DNA of 64,000 bases from Cyanobacteria bacterium REEB459 (GCA_018970085.1 JAGWXD010000009.1:1-64000), one strand, 5' to 3'; shown: positions 1 to 8,718, numbered from the stretch's first letter. Numbers and translations are program-made. The notes: a model not told the origin generated them from the letters alone.

Positions 1-192
1 GCGACGATTGCGAGGGCGCTCAAGCTCGGGTTCAGCTGTCTCCTCAGCCAGATGGTGGTCTAACTCTGCACTCAAGCACCGTTCAATTAGGGCCTTGGTT
101 AGTTGCTTAACAATGCCGCTTTCCCCCATCAGGTCCTCAGGGCTACGGTAGTCTTTCAGTAGCTCATCAATTAGCTCAGGGCGGAAGGTCAT
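1..192 (-). CDS. IS256-family transposase, N-terminal part (runs off left edge)
   Basis: Reading leftwards from an ATG at 192-190, 64 codons stay open to the window edge. The peptide starts MTFRPELIDELLKDY and continues with PEDLMGE, VKQLTKALIERCL and AELDHHL, which is the typical N-terminus of mutator-type (IS256) transposases: a helical region before the DDE catalytic core. The catalytic part lies outside the window, so it cannot be told whether the element is intact. It sits next to two other transposase remnants, which marks this end as an insertion hot spot. Family assignment is from recalled sequence pattern. Confidence 0.8.
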   Translation of the reverse strand, partial: MTFRPELIDELLKDYRSPEDLMGESGIVKQLTKALIERCLSAELDHHLAEETAEPELERPRNRR

Positions 193-320
193 GGGTTATG
201 CCTCAAGGAGTTAGTTCATTAGATCTGATTTTGACCTCTGACACAAACTACTTTACAGTCCCAACTATCGATGGGGCCTATGACACCTTTGCCTGCTGAT
301 TGACTGACAAAATCAGTACT

Positions 321-365
321 GCCCTCTCCCCAACCCCTCTCTGGGAGAGGGGTTGGGGAGAGGGC
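321..365. repeat. 45-bp perfect inverted repeat (21-bp arms, 3-base loop)
   Basis: Arms 321-341 and 345-365 are exact reverse complements built from C/T-rich blocks (GCCCTCTCCCC and AACCCCTCTC), with TGG as the loop. A short T-run (TTTT) follows at 366-369. The structure could act as a factor-independent terminator for rightward transcription or be one copy of a dispersed cyanobacterial palindromic repeat. It lies between the IS256 gene start and the dead IS5-type transposase, so it may instead be an element end. Role is inferred. Confidence 0.75.
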
Positions 366-427
366 TTTTAGCTTGAAGTCCCTTCGCCCCTTATGGGAGA
401 AGGGATTTAGGGATGAGGGTAAAAAGA

Positions 428-780
428 TTTATCAGCCAACCAGCCTTTGCCTGTCATCGGGCCATTGCCCATCGGGGGACAGCAGCCACCCTTCCTCCTC
501 GCCATGATGCTCGCCCCACTTAGCCCGCAGTGCCTAACCGGACCCACCCCAGGGACCAAATTTTGGAGCGCATTGAGCAAGTGGGCCGTGCAGCCTGAAA
601 GCAAGAAAGCGGCTATCACCGCCGGTCTCTTGCTGAAACCACCATGTTTCGACTCAAGGTCAGCTTTGGGGGGTGCGTCCGCTCGCGGAACTTTGACAAT
701 CAGGCTGTTGGGCTCTTCTTGCAGCGCTGAATCGCATGATTTAACTGGCCAAGCCTGACAGCTATCCGGTTGAAGCTTAA
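428..780 (+). pseudogene. Decayed IS5-family transposase, C-terminal remnant
   Basis: One frame (codons in phase with position 428) reads ACHRAIAHRGTAATLPPR, then a TAG stop at 521, then LERIEQVGRAA, a TGA at 596, then QESGYHRRSLAETTMFRL and SRNFDNQAVGLFLQ. The frame then shifts to ALNRMI, a stop, and LAKPDSYPVEA, ending at a TAA at 778-780. The YHRRSLxETxMFR block carries the Y-R-E signature of IS4/IS5-type DDE transposases. With at least two in-frame stops and a frameshift it cannot make a working enzyme. The N-terminal half is missing. A longer open frame over the same bases in another phase is not coding. Confidence 0.75.
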
Positions 781-791
781 TTCACTGGCCT

Positions 792-965
792 GAAGGGGGG
801 AACCCCTTGACCCTGACTTATTCATGCAACAAAGCCGTCTCTCGCCACACCTTCTACCGCTACCAGAAATTATACGAAACCGGTGGCGAATTAGCCTTGC
901 AGGAGATTGACCGTCGTCAACCCTGCTTCAAAAACCGTGTCGAGGCGGTCATTGTGGAACTAGAG
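792..965 (+). pseudogene. IS481-family transposase fragment (N-terminal helix-turn-helix region)
   Basis: The reading frame contains SRHTFYRYQKLYETGGE, LALQEIDRRQP and KNRVEAVIVELES, which matches the N-terminal DNA-binding segment of IS481-type transposases (typical pattern: R..FYRY.. Y..GG...L....R..P..KNRV). No catalytic DDE domain follows, because the similarity breaks off at about 965, exactly where the convergent GGDEF/EAL gene ends. A TTG at 807 could formally start it but no full gene is present. It is a relic whose 3' part has been lost. Confidence 0.65.
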
Positions 966-3900
966 AGTCCAGGATTGGTTCTGAGGCCAGGTCGCCAGTA
1001 GGGCTGTGGTCTCCTCAGCCGTTAGGGGTTTAGAAAAGTGTACGCCCTGGGCGTAGGGGCAGCCTAGCTGACGCAGTTGGGTCAGTTGTGCGGCGGTTTC
1101 TACCCCCTCGGCAATAGCCGTCATTTCCAAACTTCGTACCAGGGCAAGAATAGCCTGAACCATGGCAGTGCCGCGCTGATCAATGGTCATCCGGTGGATA
1201 AAGGACCGATCAATCTTGAGGACCTGAACCGGAAACCGATGTACCATGCTAAGGGATGAGTAGCCTGTACCAAAGTCATCAATACAGAGTTGAATCCCCC
1301 GCTCCTGCAAAGCTAGTAGTAAGGCTTCAGCCATCTCAGGGTTTTCAATCAAGGCGCTTTCGGTAATTTCGAAACGCAAGCAGTGGCCACCGAGGCCGGT
1401 TCGGCTGAGGGTTTCGTCAATACTGGTAAGCAGCCGGGAATGGGTAAATTGCTTCACCGAGAGGTTGACGTTGATGACCAGGCTGGCGGCATGGGAAAAG
1501 CGTTGCTGCCATTGATGGAGTTGCTGGCAAGCTTGTCGCTGGGTCCATTCCCCAATCGGCAGAATCAAGCCCGTTTCTTCTGCCAGGGGGATGAAGGTGC
1601 TAGGGGGAATTGCCCCCCAATGGTGATGGTTCCACCGCAATAAAGCTTCTAGTCCCAGTAGATTACCGCTGGCTAAATCCACAATCGGCTGGTACTCCAG
1701 CGCCAGTTCCTGACGTTCTAGGGCGCGCTGCAGGTCGTTTTCTAGGGCTAACTGGGTGGACACCTGCTCGTACATCTGGGGGGTGAACAGGGCCGATCGC
1801 CCCCGGCCTTGGGCTTTGGCCTGATACATGGCCGTATCGGCATCCCTGAGAAAATCCCCGGTCTCCACCGAGCCGGTGAGGGTGGAGGAGACCCCAATAC
1901 TGGCGCTAATGAAAATTTCTCGTCCCACCAGCAACATCGGTTCCTGTAGTACTTCGTGGATGCGATCGGCCACCTTGACCGGGTCTGAGATCGTTGTAAT
2001 GGGCTTAATTAAAATGGCAAACTCATCGCCCCCCAATCGGGCTACCAGGTCCTCATCTCGCACCACCGATCGCAGCCGTTTAGCACATTCAATTAACAAC
2101 TGGTCTCCTGCTAGGTGTCCCAGACCATCGTTAATCACCTTAAATCGGTCTAGATCAATAAACAGCACCGCAAAGGCCGCCTCTACCGTCTGTCCGACCT
2201 GGTCCACCGCCCTCTGCAGTTGTTCCATAAAACAGGCCCGGTTAGGAATACCGGTAAGGGGGTCATGGAAGGCCTCGTAGGCCAGGCGGGCTTCGATCTG
2301 TTTACGACTGGTAATATCTGTTAGGGTCCCCACCAGGGCCCTAATCGCTCCCTGGGGATGGCGCTGAACCTGACCTAGCAGATGGACAAAGCGGCATTGA
2401 CCATCGCCCCCTCGAATGGCACCCTCTAGATCGATCGCCTGACCCTCCAGGCAGGCCAGGGCGAACTGGTGTTCCCAGAGCGGCCGATCAGCTGGGTCCA
2501 GGGCCAGTAATTGGGCTTCCAGGGACAGGGGTTGGGATTGGGGATCGAGGCCGTAAATGCGAAACATTTCCTCCGACCAGATCAGGCTGCGGCTGGGCAG
2601 GCTAATCTCCCAATTGCCGGTATGGGCAATTCGCTGCGCCTCCTTGAGACGAGCCTCGGTCCGCTGTCGTTCCTGCAATTCTTGCTGGGCCTGGTCGAGG
2701 GTTTGGGCCTGCTGAATAGCGATCGCCAGCTGGGTGGCAACAATTTGAACCAGCTCGATTTCCGACTCCTGCCAGAGGGGTTGGCTGGTAGGGGAACGGT
2801 GGATGCCTAAACATCCCCAGGTAACCCCATCACTAACCGATAGGGGGACCAGCAGCCAGCAGCCCGGCAGGGTTTGGGTAAGGGGATGGAGGTCTTGATC
2901 GGAGTGCAGTTGAACTACCTCCGCTGAATTCAGCAGGGAAGGATCGGTGGTGGTTACCACATGGAGCAAACTGGTGGCTGCTGAATCGGCACGGTACTCA
3001 GCGACCACCTGCCAGACCAGGGCATCGGGCTTGTACATCTGAATATTGACATGGTCAACCGCCAGCAGGTCGGCCACCTCTCGAGCCGCCGTCGCAAAGA
3101 TGGTATCCAGGTGTAGGGACTGGCGAATAGCCTGAATCACCCGGTTTAGGGCCTGCTCCCGGCGGATCTGGTGCTGAATTCGCTCGTAGGCCAGTCGTCG
3201 CTTGGTAATATCTTGAAAATAGACTGCCAACCCCTCTTGGGTAGGATAAACCCGGACTTCGTACCAGCTTTGCGACTGGCTAAGGTACTCTTCAAAGCAA
3301 GCGGTACGGCGCTCCACCAGGACCTGACGAAAATGCTGCGAGAATAGACTGCCAAGCATGGTGGGGAACTCAGACCAGAGGTGTTGACCCAGTAGGTCTT
3401 GGCGAGAGCGCTGCAGAAATTGCTCAGCCCGCTGATTCAAATAGGTAAATTGAAATTCCTGATCAAGGGCGAAAAAGCCATCGGTAATGCTTTCTAGAAT
3501 ATCGTTGATGCGCCCATGGGAGGCCTGTAAAGCCGCCTCCGCCTGTTTTATAGCGGTGATATCGGTATGGGTACCGGCCATACGCCGCAGCGGTAAGCTG
3601 TCGTTACCAATCCTCTGCCCCCGGGATACAACCCAGCGCAAACTGCCATCTTGGTGGTAGAACCGATAGGTATGCTCAAAGGGCAGAACCGGCTGGGCCT
3701 GTTCTCGATACTGCATTAGAGCCGCCATAAAGCCGGCTGCATCTGCAGGGTGAATGGCGGCTTGCCAATCGGTCATGGTACCAGGGCTAGTACCGTAGCC
3801 TAGCAGGTCTGTAAAATTAGGGCTGATGTAGAGGGTGTCGGTGGGTAAATACCAATCCCAAACCCCTATCCGGCTGTCCTGTATGGCTACAGCAAAGCGT

Positions 3901-4349
3901 TCCTCAATCCGCCGCAAGGCCATTTCTGCTGCTTTGCGATCGCTAATATCCTGACAAATACCCACCACAAACATAGGTTCTCCCTGGCAGTTGCGGATCA
4001 CATCCAGGGTCAGGGTCACCCATAGGCAGCGACCATCTCGGTGGAGATAGCGGTGTTCCAGGGTTAGGGAATTGATTTGAGCCGTCTGGAGATGGTGGTA
4101 ATTCTGCCAGAGTTGGGAACCATCGTCGGGATGGGTAATCTCCCCCAGCGACTTGCCCACTAGCTCTGACCACTCGTAGCCTAAGATCCGGCAAAGGGCT
4201 AGATTGGCATCAAGCAGATAGCCATCCAGGGTAATCTGGCAGGCTCCCACTTGAACCTGCTCAAAAATTTCTCTAAATTTAGTATCGATGGTTTGGGTAA
4301 TTAAGGTAGCGTTCCCTGATCGGGTGCTGAAATCCGGTATAGCCAGCAT
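960..4349 (-). CDS. Multi-PAS/GAF GGDEF-EAL c-di-GMP turnover protein
   Basis: A 1129-residue soluble sensor enzyme. Domains in order: PAS about 25-140 and 150-270 (each ending in a PAC-like D(I/T)S/TDITxxKxAE block), PAS about 280-385, GAF about 395-550, PAS about 565-680, GGDEF about 685-850, EAL about 865-1120. The GGDEF active site (773-777) is exact and an RxxD inhibitory-site motif (RDED) sits five residues before it. The EAL domain keeps EALLR (E901), NVNLS, ITES, DDFGTGYSS, KIDRSF and AEGVE, so both synthesis and breakdown of c-di-GMP are possible. No membrane segment is seen. It stands alone, divergent from the DUF3285-ybeY pair, and its 3' end abuts a transposase remnant. The signal sensed is unknown. 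Confidence 0.93.
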   Translation of the reverse strand: MLAIPDFSTRSGNATLITQTIDTKFREIFEQVQVGACQITLDGYLLDANLALCRILGYEWSELVGKSLGEITHPDDGSQLWQNYHHLQTAQINSLTLEHRYLHRDGRCLWVTLTLDVIRNCQGEPMFVVGICQDISDRKAAEMALRRIEERFAVAIQDSRIGVWDWYLPTDTLYISPNFTDLLGYGTSPGTMTDWQAAIHPADAAGFMAALMQYREQAQPVLPFEHTYRFYHQDGSLRWVVSRGQRIGNDSLPLRRMAGTHTDITAIKQAEAALQASHGRINDILESITDGFFALDQEFQFTYLNQRAEQFLQRSRQDLLGQHLWSEFPTMLGSLFSQHFRQVLVERRTACFEEYLSQSQSWYEVRVYPTQEGLAVYFQDITKRRLAYERIQHQIRREQALNRVIQAIRQSLHLDTIFATAAREVADLLAVDHVNIQMYKPDALVWQVVAEYRADSAATSLLHVVTTTDPSLLNSAEVVQLHSDQDLHPLTQTLPGCWLLVPLSVSDGVTWGCLGIHRSPTSQPLWQESEIELVQIVATQLAIAIQQAQTLDQAQQELQERQRTEARLKEAQRIAHTGNWEISLPSRSLIWSEEMFRIYGLDPQSQPLSLEAQLLALDPADRPLWEHQFALACLEGQAIDLEGAIRGGDGQCRFVHLLGQVQRHPQGAIRALVGTLTDITSRKQIEARLAYEAFHDPLTGIPNRACFMEQLQRAVDQVGQTVEAAFAVLFIDLDRFKVINDGLGHLAGDQLLIECAKRLRSVVRDEDLVARLGGDEFAILIKPITTISDPVKVADRIHEVLQEPMLLVGREIFISASIGVSSTLTGSVETGDFLRDADTAMYQAKAQGRGRSALFTPQMYEQVSTQLALENDLQRALERQELALEYQPIVDLASGNLLGLEALLRWNHHHWGAIPPSTFIPLAEETGLILPIGEWTQRQACQQLHQWQQRFSHAASLVINVNLSVKQFTHSRLLTSIDETLSRTGLGGHCLRFEITESALIENPEMAEALLLALQERGIQLCIDDFGTGYSSLSMVHRFPVQVLKIDRSFIHRMTIDQRGTAMVQAILALVRSLEMTAIAEGVETAAQLTQLRQLGCPYAQGVHFSKPLTAEETTALLATWPQNQSWTL

Positions 4350-4364
4350 GGGCCGATAGTTTTC

Positions 4365-4490
4365 CTCAACGATTGACAGGACCTACCGAAAGAGTACCCG
4401 CCGAACCCCAGTCAGGCGACAGTCGGGCCGCCAAAGCCAGGCTCCGCCGGCCTGGCTGACGGGTTACCGTAGCAGACGGTGGTTTAGAGT
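4365..4490 (+). other. GC-rich structured intergenic segment, candidate RNA leader
   Basis: Between the divergent GGDEF/EAL gene and DUF3285 there are several possible pairings: GCCAGGC with GCCTGGC around a TCCGCCG loop, an outer GTCAG/CTGAC pairing, and ACCGT/ACGGT near 4475-4488. On the plus strand the order GAACCC, hairpin, GGGCCGCCAAAGCC, hairpin, GGCTGACGGGTTACCG is reminiscent of the conserved core of class I c-di-GMP (GEMM) aptamers, but the GAAA tetraloop and the CAGGGCAAACC block are not matched. Treat this as a structured leader of unknown type. Confidence 0.25.
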
Positions 4491-4537
4491 AGAGAATAGA
4501 GCAATAAATAGAGCCATAAAGTGACTAACCTAGCGCC

Positions 4538-4714
4538 ATGAGTCAACCCAGACCTGACCAATCAGCTGAAATTTCAACCCCAGCCCCTCCTAGTTTTGTC
4601 AAACTAGCTATGCGCAATATGGTCCGCAAAGGAGGTAAATCCCTATGGCACTTTTTTTTGACCACCATCGCTCTGTTAGGGTTGCTGGTGGGGCTAGCCT
4701 ACCTGACTCGCTAG
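4538..4714 (+). CDS. DUF3285 family small membrane protein
   Basis: A 58-residue protein not covered by longer open frames nearby. It begins MSQPRPDQ, has the conserved block KLAMRNMVRKGG (about 23-34), then one hydrophobic segment (FFLTTIALLGLLVGLAYL) and ends in TR. This layout is the cyanobacterial DUF3285 pattern, a single-pass protein with a basic cytoplasmic N-terminus. Function is unknown. The stop is only 6 bases before the ATG of ybeY, so the two are probably co-transcribed, an arrangement I recall from other cyanobacteria. Confidence 0.8.
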   Translation: MSQPRPDQSAEISTPAPPSFVKLAMRNMVRKGGKSLWHFFLTTIALLGLLVGLAYLTR

Positions 4715-4720
4715 CCGGCT

Positions 4721-5236
4721 ATGTCTTCCTGCCCTGCCATGGCGGTAACCCCTCCAACCCTAGAGATTAGCCTTGACCTAGAGCACCCCAGGGCCGATCT
4801 GGTTGCTCCTGCTAACTGGCAACTCTGGTTCCAAACATGGGCTATCCAGATGGCCCTAAGCGGTTCACCTATCGATGCCTACGAGCTGTCCCTGCGAATT
4901 ACCAGCGATCGGGCCATAGCCGATCTAAATCAGAGTTTTCGCCAGGTTAAGGGACCTACCGATGTGCTGGCCTTTGCGGCCTTGGAGAATCCTTCTCCTC
5001 TGGCGGCGGAGCTACTGCAGAGCGAACCCCTCTATCTGGGGGATATCGTGATTTCCCTGGATACCGCCGAACGCCAGGCCCAGGACCAGGGCCACTCACC
5101 GGTGTGGGAAATGGCCTGGTTAGCCGCCCATGGTTTTCTCCATTTGATCGGCTGGGACCACCCTGATCCAGCAAGTTTAGTGGCCATGCTGGCAAAACAG
5201 CAAGAACTTCTCGCCACAATTGAGTTATACCCCTGA
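4721..5236 (+). CDS. ybeY: Endoribonuclease YbeY (rRNA maturation factor)
   Basis: A 171-residue protein of the UPF0054/YbeY family: a zinc-dependent single-strand endoribonuclease acting in 16S rRNA 3' processing and ribosome quality control in the cytoplasm. The diagnostic metal-binding motif AAHGFLHLIGWDH is present near residues 132-144, giving the three histidines of the family signature. The block TDVLAFA is also typical. The ATG at 4721 follows the DUF3285 stop by 6 bases. A downstream ATG (MAVTPPTLEIS) is an alternative start. The diacylglycerol kinase gene that often follows ybeY in cyanobacteria is not here. Confidence 0.93.
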   Translation: MSSCPAMAVTPPTLEISLDLEHPRADLVAPANWQLWFQTWAIQMALSGSPIDAYELSLRITSDRAIADLNQSFRQVKGPTDVLAFAALENPSPLAAELLQSEPLYLGDIVISLDTAERQAQDQGHSPVWEMAWLAAHGFLHLIGWDHPDPASLVAMLAKQQELLATIELYP

Positions 5237-5379
5237 TGTTAGCTAGCCACCCGATCAGGCCACTGCTCCCCAGGCCCCTGATCGGTAATGCTTAGGAAAA
5301 CCCAAACCCCCTTCCCAGGCTGAGCTGAAGAAAGATATGCTAGTACTGGCTGAATTCTCCTACAGGAGCGCAAATTCCT

Positions 5380-6060
5380 ATGGTTTTTGATCCCATCTAT
5401 CTGGTCCTGATGGTCCCCGCCATGGTGCTGATGTTTTTAGCCCAGGCCAGGATCAAAGGCACCTATCATCGCTACTCCCAAATCCCATCAAGCCTGGGCA
5501 TGACCGGTGCCGAAGTGGCCCAGACCATCCTGGCGAAGAAAGGAATCAATCAGGTTAGGGTTGAGCCTGTAGCGGGTGAGCTGAGCGATCACTACGATCC
5601 TGGGGCCAAGACCGTGCGCCTATCTCAGGCTATCTACGAGTCCAGTTCCCTGGCGGCGGCGGCAGTAGCTGCCCACGAATGTGGCCATGTTTTACAGGAT
5701 GTTCAGGGCTATCAGTTTATGAATCTGCGAGCCGCTCTGGTGCCTACGGTAAATCTGGGATCTAACCTGGGCCCGATTCTAATTATGGCTGGTTTATTTT
5801 TGAACTGGCTAAATCTAGCCTGGCTGGGGGTCGGGCTGTTTAGTGCAGTATTAGTATTCCACTTGGTAACCTTACCGGTAGAGTTCGATGCCTCCAGCCG
5901 GGCTTTGCGCCTGGTTGATGAACTCGGTATACTCCAGGGCGAAGAAAACAAGGGGGCCCGGGCGGTGCTCAATGCGGCGGCCCTAACCTACGTTGCCACT
6001 GCCTTTTACGCCTTCTTAAACTTGCTTTACTACGTAGTTTTAATTAATCGCCGCCGTTAA
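5380..6060 (+). CDS. YugP-type zinc metallopeptidase, membrane-bound
   Basis: A 226-residue membrane protein with a hydrophobic N-terminal segment (about 5-20), a soluble part carrying the HECGHVLQ zinc-binding motif (HExxH variant HECGH, about residue 100), two long hydrophobic stretches at about 120-165 and a C-terminal hydrophobic segment (ALTYVATAFYAFLNLLYYVV). This is the architecture of the YugP family of predicted neutral zinc peptidases. Substrate unknown. A good ribosome site (AGGAG near 5364) precedes the ATG. Its TAA stop overlaps the stop of the convergent metallophosphoesterase gene. Confidence 0.88.
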   Translation: MVFDPIYLVLMVPAMVLMFLAQARIKGTYHRYSQIPSSLGMTGAEVAQTILAKKGINQVRVEPVAGELSDHYDPGAKTVRLSQAIYESSSLAAAAVAAHECGHVLQDVQGYQFMNLRAALVPTVNLGSNLGPILIMAGLFLNWLNLAWLGVGLFSAVLVFHLVTLPVEFDASSRALRLVDELGILQGEENKGARAVLNAAALTYVATAFYAFLNLLYYVVLINRRR

Positions 6061-7640
6061 CCAATGGGGATGACCTCAAGGGCGTATTCTTGCCACTGGC
6101 CGCGGTACCGTTCGCAAATATGGGGGGTTACTATAAATTTGGCAGTAGTTCCCCCTTTGACATCAATTCTTAGAAAAGAATAGGGTCGGCGTCGTTCGCG
6201 GTTATAGCCACTCAGACCGACAAATAACTCTGAACTAGCCACTGGTTTTTGCGGCTGCCGACCGTCAAGGTCGCCAATTAAATCGGCTTCTTCCAAGTCA
6301 TCCCCTTCCGGGCGCTGCCGCCGCAGGCTCAGTCCACTGCCGCCGCAGACTAACCAGTGGATGTGGCGATCGCCATGGCCCGTATCCAGGGTTCTCAGAT
6401 GTTCAAAGCAGTGCGCGTGACCATTTAGAACCAGATCAACCACGGGTTCTGACGACCCAATCTGGGGTACGGCGGCCACCACCTGATCTAAAACCCAGCG
6501 CAGATTACGGCGTATGGCCAGGGTTTGGCCCTGGTTCCATTTGGTCGCCTCAGTAACGTAGGCAGGGTGGTGACAGTACAGAATGCGACCCCGCACCGAT
6601 GGATTACCCCAGGAGGCAATTAAACTGTCCCGCAGCCAGGTTAACTGATCGATATCGGCCACTTTGCCAGGGCGATGATGAATTTGTTTATCTAAATCCA
6701 GGCCTATTTCATCAATTTGATCCAGAACCGCCTGCAGGTCATCTAACTGTTCCCGACTGTTGGGATGGGCTGGCGATAGACGGTTGATTTCCGCCACTAC
6801 TTGTTGCCGTTGTTGATCAATCTGGCGACGCTGTTCTCTGAGCCTCAGGCTCCTACCCTGGCGGAGACTATCCTCCACGACGGCAGCCGGGTCGTTAATG
6901 GTATTAGAGTCCAGGGCAAAGAAATCAATACCCCCGTAGCGAAAGGTGTAGTAGCGATTGGGCAGCCGGGTAAACTCACCAGGCTGATAACGCAGTCCCC
7001 CTCTACCCTCTGCCCAGGGTCCATAGTGGCAGTCCAGGTGGTGGGCCAGCCCAGCCCCTGGCACAGCCTTGAGGTAATCTAGAAAAGCCCGGGCATAGGC
7101 ATCACCGACCTTAGAGCCATGCCAGCCTACATTAGCATCGAAGTGGCGCCCGGTCAGCTTAACCAGGGGACGGGTTAACTGCACGAATAAACTATAAAGC
7201 CAGGGAAGATTATAGTAGTCGTGGTTGCCAGGCACCGGTAGGAAGGGAAAGCGAAATACCATTTGGTCGAAGGCAATATTTTCTGGATCCTCTCCTCCCA
7301 CTAGCCATTCCCGGTAGGGATAAATAAAGTTGCGGGGGTACTGCTCTCTGGAGCCTACCTGGTAAACCACGTCGCCGGTATGAAGTAGGAACCGACAATC
7401 CTCCAGATGGGGCAGCATTTGTTTGGCTACCTGGCGTTGGGGATGGTGATCAAGGTGGGGCCCGGAACCACTGTCTCCGATCACCAGGAAGGAAAACTCC
7501 CGATCCTCAGCACCGCCGTCTTCTAAAATCAAACGAGTTTGATCGATACCGCGCTCCACTAAAGCGGGATGCCGCCAGCAGACCCGCTGGTTCATTTTGC
7601 TAATTTTTACAGGAATGGAAGGATCTAGAATAGAGGCCAT
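6057..7640 (-). CDS. Calcineurin-like metallophosphoesterase
   Basis: A 527-residue protein with the metallophosphoesterase motifs in order: FLVIGDSGSG (D-x-[GH]-like block I), HTGDVVYQVGS (GDxxY block II), VPGNHDYYN (GNHD block III), a helical insertion rich in Q/R about residues 255-310, CHHPAY and NGHAHCFEH (GHxH block). These bind a two-metal centre that hydrolyses phosphoesters. There is no clear signal peptide, so a cytoplasmic location is likely. The substrate cannot be read from the sequence. The gene is convergent with the zinc peptidase and their stop codons share bases 6057-6060. Confidence 0.85.
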   Translation of the reverse strand: MASILDPSIPVKISKMNQRVCWRHPALVERGIDQTRLILEDGGAEDREFSFLVIGDSGSGPHLDHHPQRQVAKQMLPHLEDCRFLLHTGDVVYQVGSREQYPRNFIYPYREWLVGGEDPENIAFDQMVFRFPFLPVPGNHDYYNLPWLYSLFVQLTRPLVKLTGRHFDANVGWHGSKVGDAYARAFLDYLKAVPGAGLAHHLDCHYGPWAEGRGGLRYQPGEFTRLPNRYYTFRYGGIDFFALDSNTINDPAAVVEDSLRQGRSLRLREQRRQIDQQRQQVVAEINRLSPAHPNSREQLDDLQAVLDQIDEIGLDLDKQIHHRPGKVADIDQLTWLRDSLIASWGNPSVRGRILYCHHPAYVTEATKWNQGQTLAIRRNLRWVLDQVVAAVPQIGSSEPVVDLVLNGHAHCFEHLRTLDTGHGDRHIHWLVCGGSGLSLRRQRPEGDDLEEADLIGDLDGRQPQKPVASSELFVGLSGYNRERRRPYSFLRIDVKGGTTAKFIVTPHICERYRGQWQEYALEVIPIG

Positions 7641-7717
7641 GACTTAATTGGGACGTTAACACATCAAAGGCTTTCGCCAGCTGCAGCTGGGCGGGAGTAG
7701 ATGCTTACGCTGCTATG

Positions 7718-8521
7718 TTACAAGAGAGTACCGATACAGAGTACTAGGGTCTCTACCCACTCGACGGTGGCCCCGTAACTATCTCCAGTATGACCCCCCA
7801 ACCGGTAATTTAGCCAGGCAGGTACAATCCAGGCCAGAACCAAGCCGCTGCTGAGGGTGCCGATCGCTAGTCCGATTTGACTGGGGTAAGCATATCCCCA
7901 GACCACCGCCAGGCCTATTCCCAAGCCCAGGCCTGGGAATAGATCGATGGGCAACTGCAGGTGGATTTTATGCAGGGCCCCCTTACCCGCCGGTCGTAAA
8001 TAGGGATAGCCAGCGATCGCCAGCACCTGCCCCCAGCGTCCCCAAAGGGCTGCTGCTGCCACTACCAGGCCGCGCCCGCTGCTGAGGTCTGCCAGGGCCA
8101 GGGTCTTTAGCCCCAATAGGGCGATCGCTGCCAGGGTGCCAAAAGCCCCTACTCGACTATCGGCCATCACCGCCAACCGGCGATCGGGATCACTCACGGC
8201 CAACCCATCTGCTGTATCCATGGCTCCATCTAAATGGAGACCGCCAGTTAGCCAAACCCAGAGACCAACCACCAGACCACTACGGAGGCCAATGGCCATA
8301 CCGCCATAGTCTAGCCCCCTATCCACCAAGGCCAATAGGGCGGCCAGACCCAGCCCAACCAGCGGCGCCAGGGTGGCAATGCCCTCAAAGCGCGGCTGCC
8401 ATCTGGAGGGTAGGGGTAGGCAAGTATAAAATAAAATCGCCCCGGCCAGCCTGGCCAAAAGGCCTGGCCGGGAAATGTTTGACAGGTTATTGGGATCTCG
8501 ATCAGGGTTGGAATCGACCAT
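7718..8521 (-). CDS. cobS: Adenosylcobinamide-GDP ribazoletransferase (cobalamin synthase)
   Basis: A 267-residue polytopic membrane protein that joins adenosylcobinamide-GDP to alpha-ribazole in the last steps of (pseudo)cobalamin synthesis. The family signature is clear: FYTCLPLP near the N-terminus, then GGLHLDGAMDTADGL with conserved acidic residues, and VMADSRVGAFGTLA. Several hydrophobic segments follow to the C-terminus, and HTGDSYGATVEWVE is present near the end. No other cobalamin gene is adjacent and I see no B12-box upstream, so control by a cobalamin riboswitch is not supported. Confidence 0.93.
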   Translation of the reverse strand: MVDSNPDRDPNNLSNISRPGLLARLAGAILFYTCLPLPSRWQPRFEGIATLAPLVGLGLAALLALVDRGLDYGGMAIGLRSGLVVGLWVWLTGGLHLDGAMDTADGLAVSDPDRRLAVMADSRVGAFGTLAAIALLGLKTLALADLSSGRGLVVAAAALWGRWGQVLAIAGYPYLRPAGKGALHKIHLQLPIDLFPGLGLGIGLAVVWGYAYPSQIGLAIGTLSSGLVLAWIVPAWLNYRLGGHTGDSYGATVEWVETLVLCIGTLL

Positions 8522-8694
8522 AGTCTTTCAGAATGTAAACAAAAATTTAACTGTCAGCTAAGTTCTGGCGATATCTGTCAAAACCCGAATAGAAAAGGCC
8601 CTGGCCCCGTTAGCTCAACAGAGAAGGCTAAAGAAAGCCGAGGCAGGGCGGATCATTCCCAGCAAGATCGGGTATCGTGAAGGTATACCTGTGA

Positions 8695-8718
8695 GGGTAA
8701 AACCAGTCGGTTTTACCC
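8695..8718. repeat. Perfect hairpin (10-bp arms, 4-base loop) upstream of the conserved hypothetical gene
   Basis: GGGTAAAACC (8695-8704) and GGTTTTACCC (8709-8718) are exact reverse complements around AGTC. The element ends 30 bases before the ATG of the plus-strand gene at 8749 and about 170 bases before the divergent cobS. It could be an operator or a leader hairpin. There is no T-run that would make it a strong terminator. Confidence 0.6.

Noticed and set aside
447-758. 103-codon plus-strand open frame
   Set aside because: It lies in a different phase from the recognisable IS5-family transposase remnant on the same strand and shows no domain.
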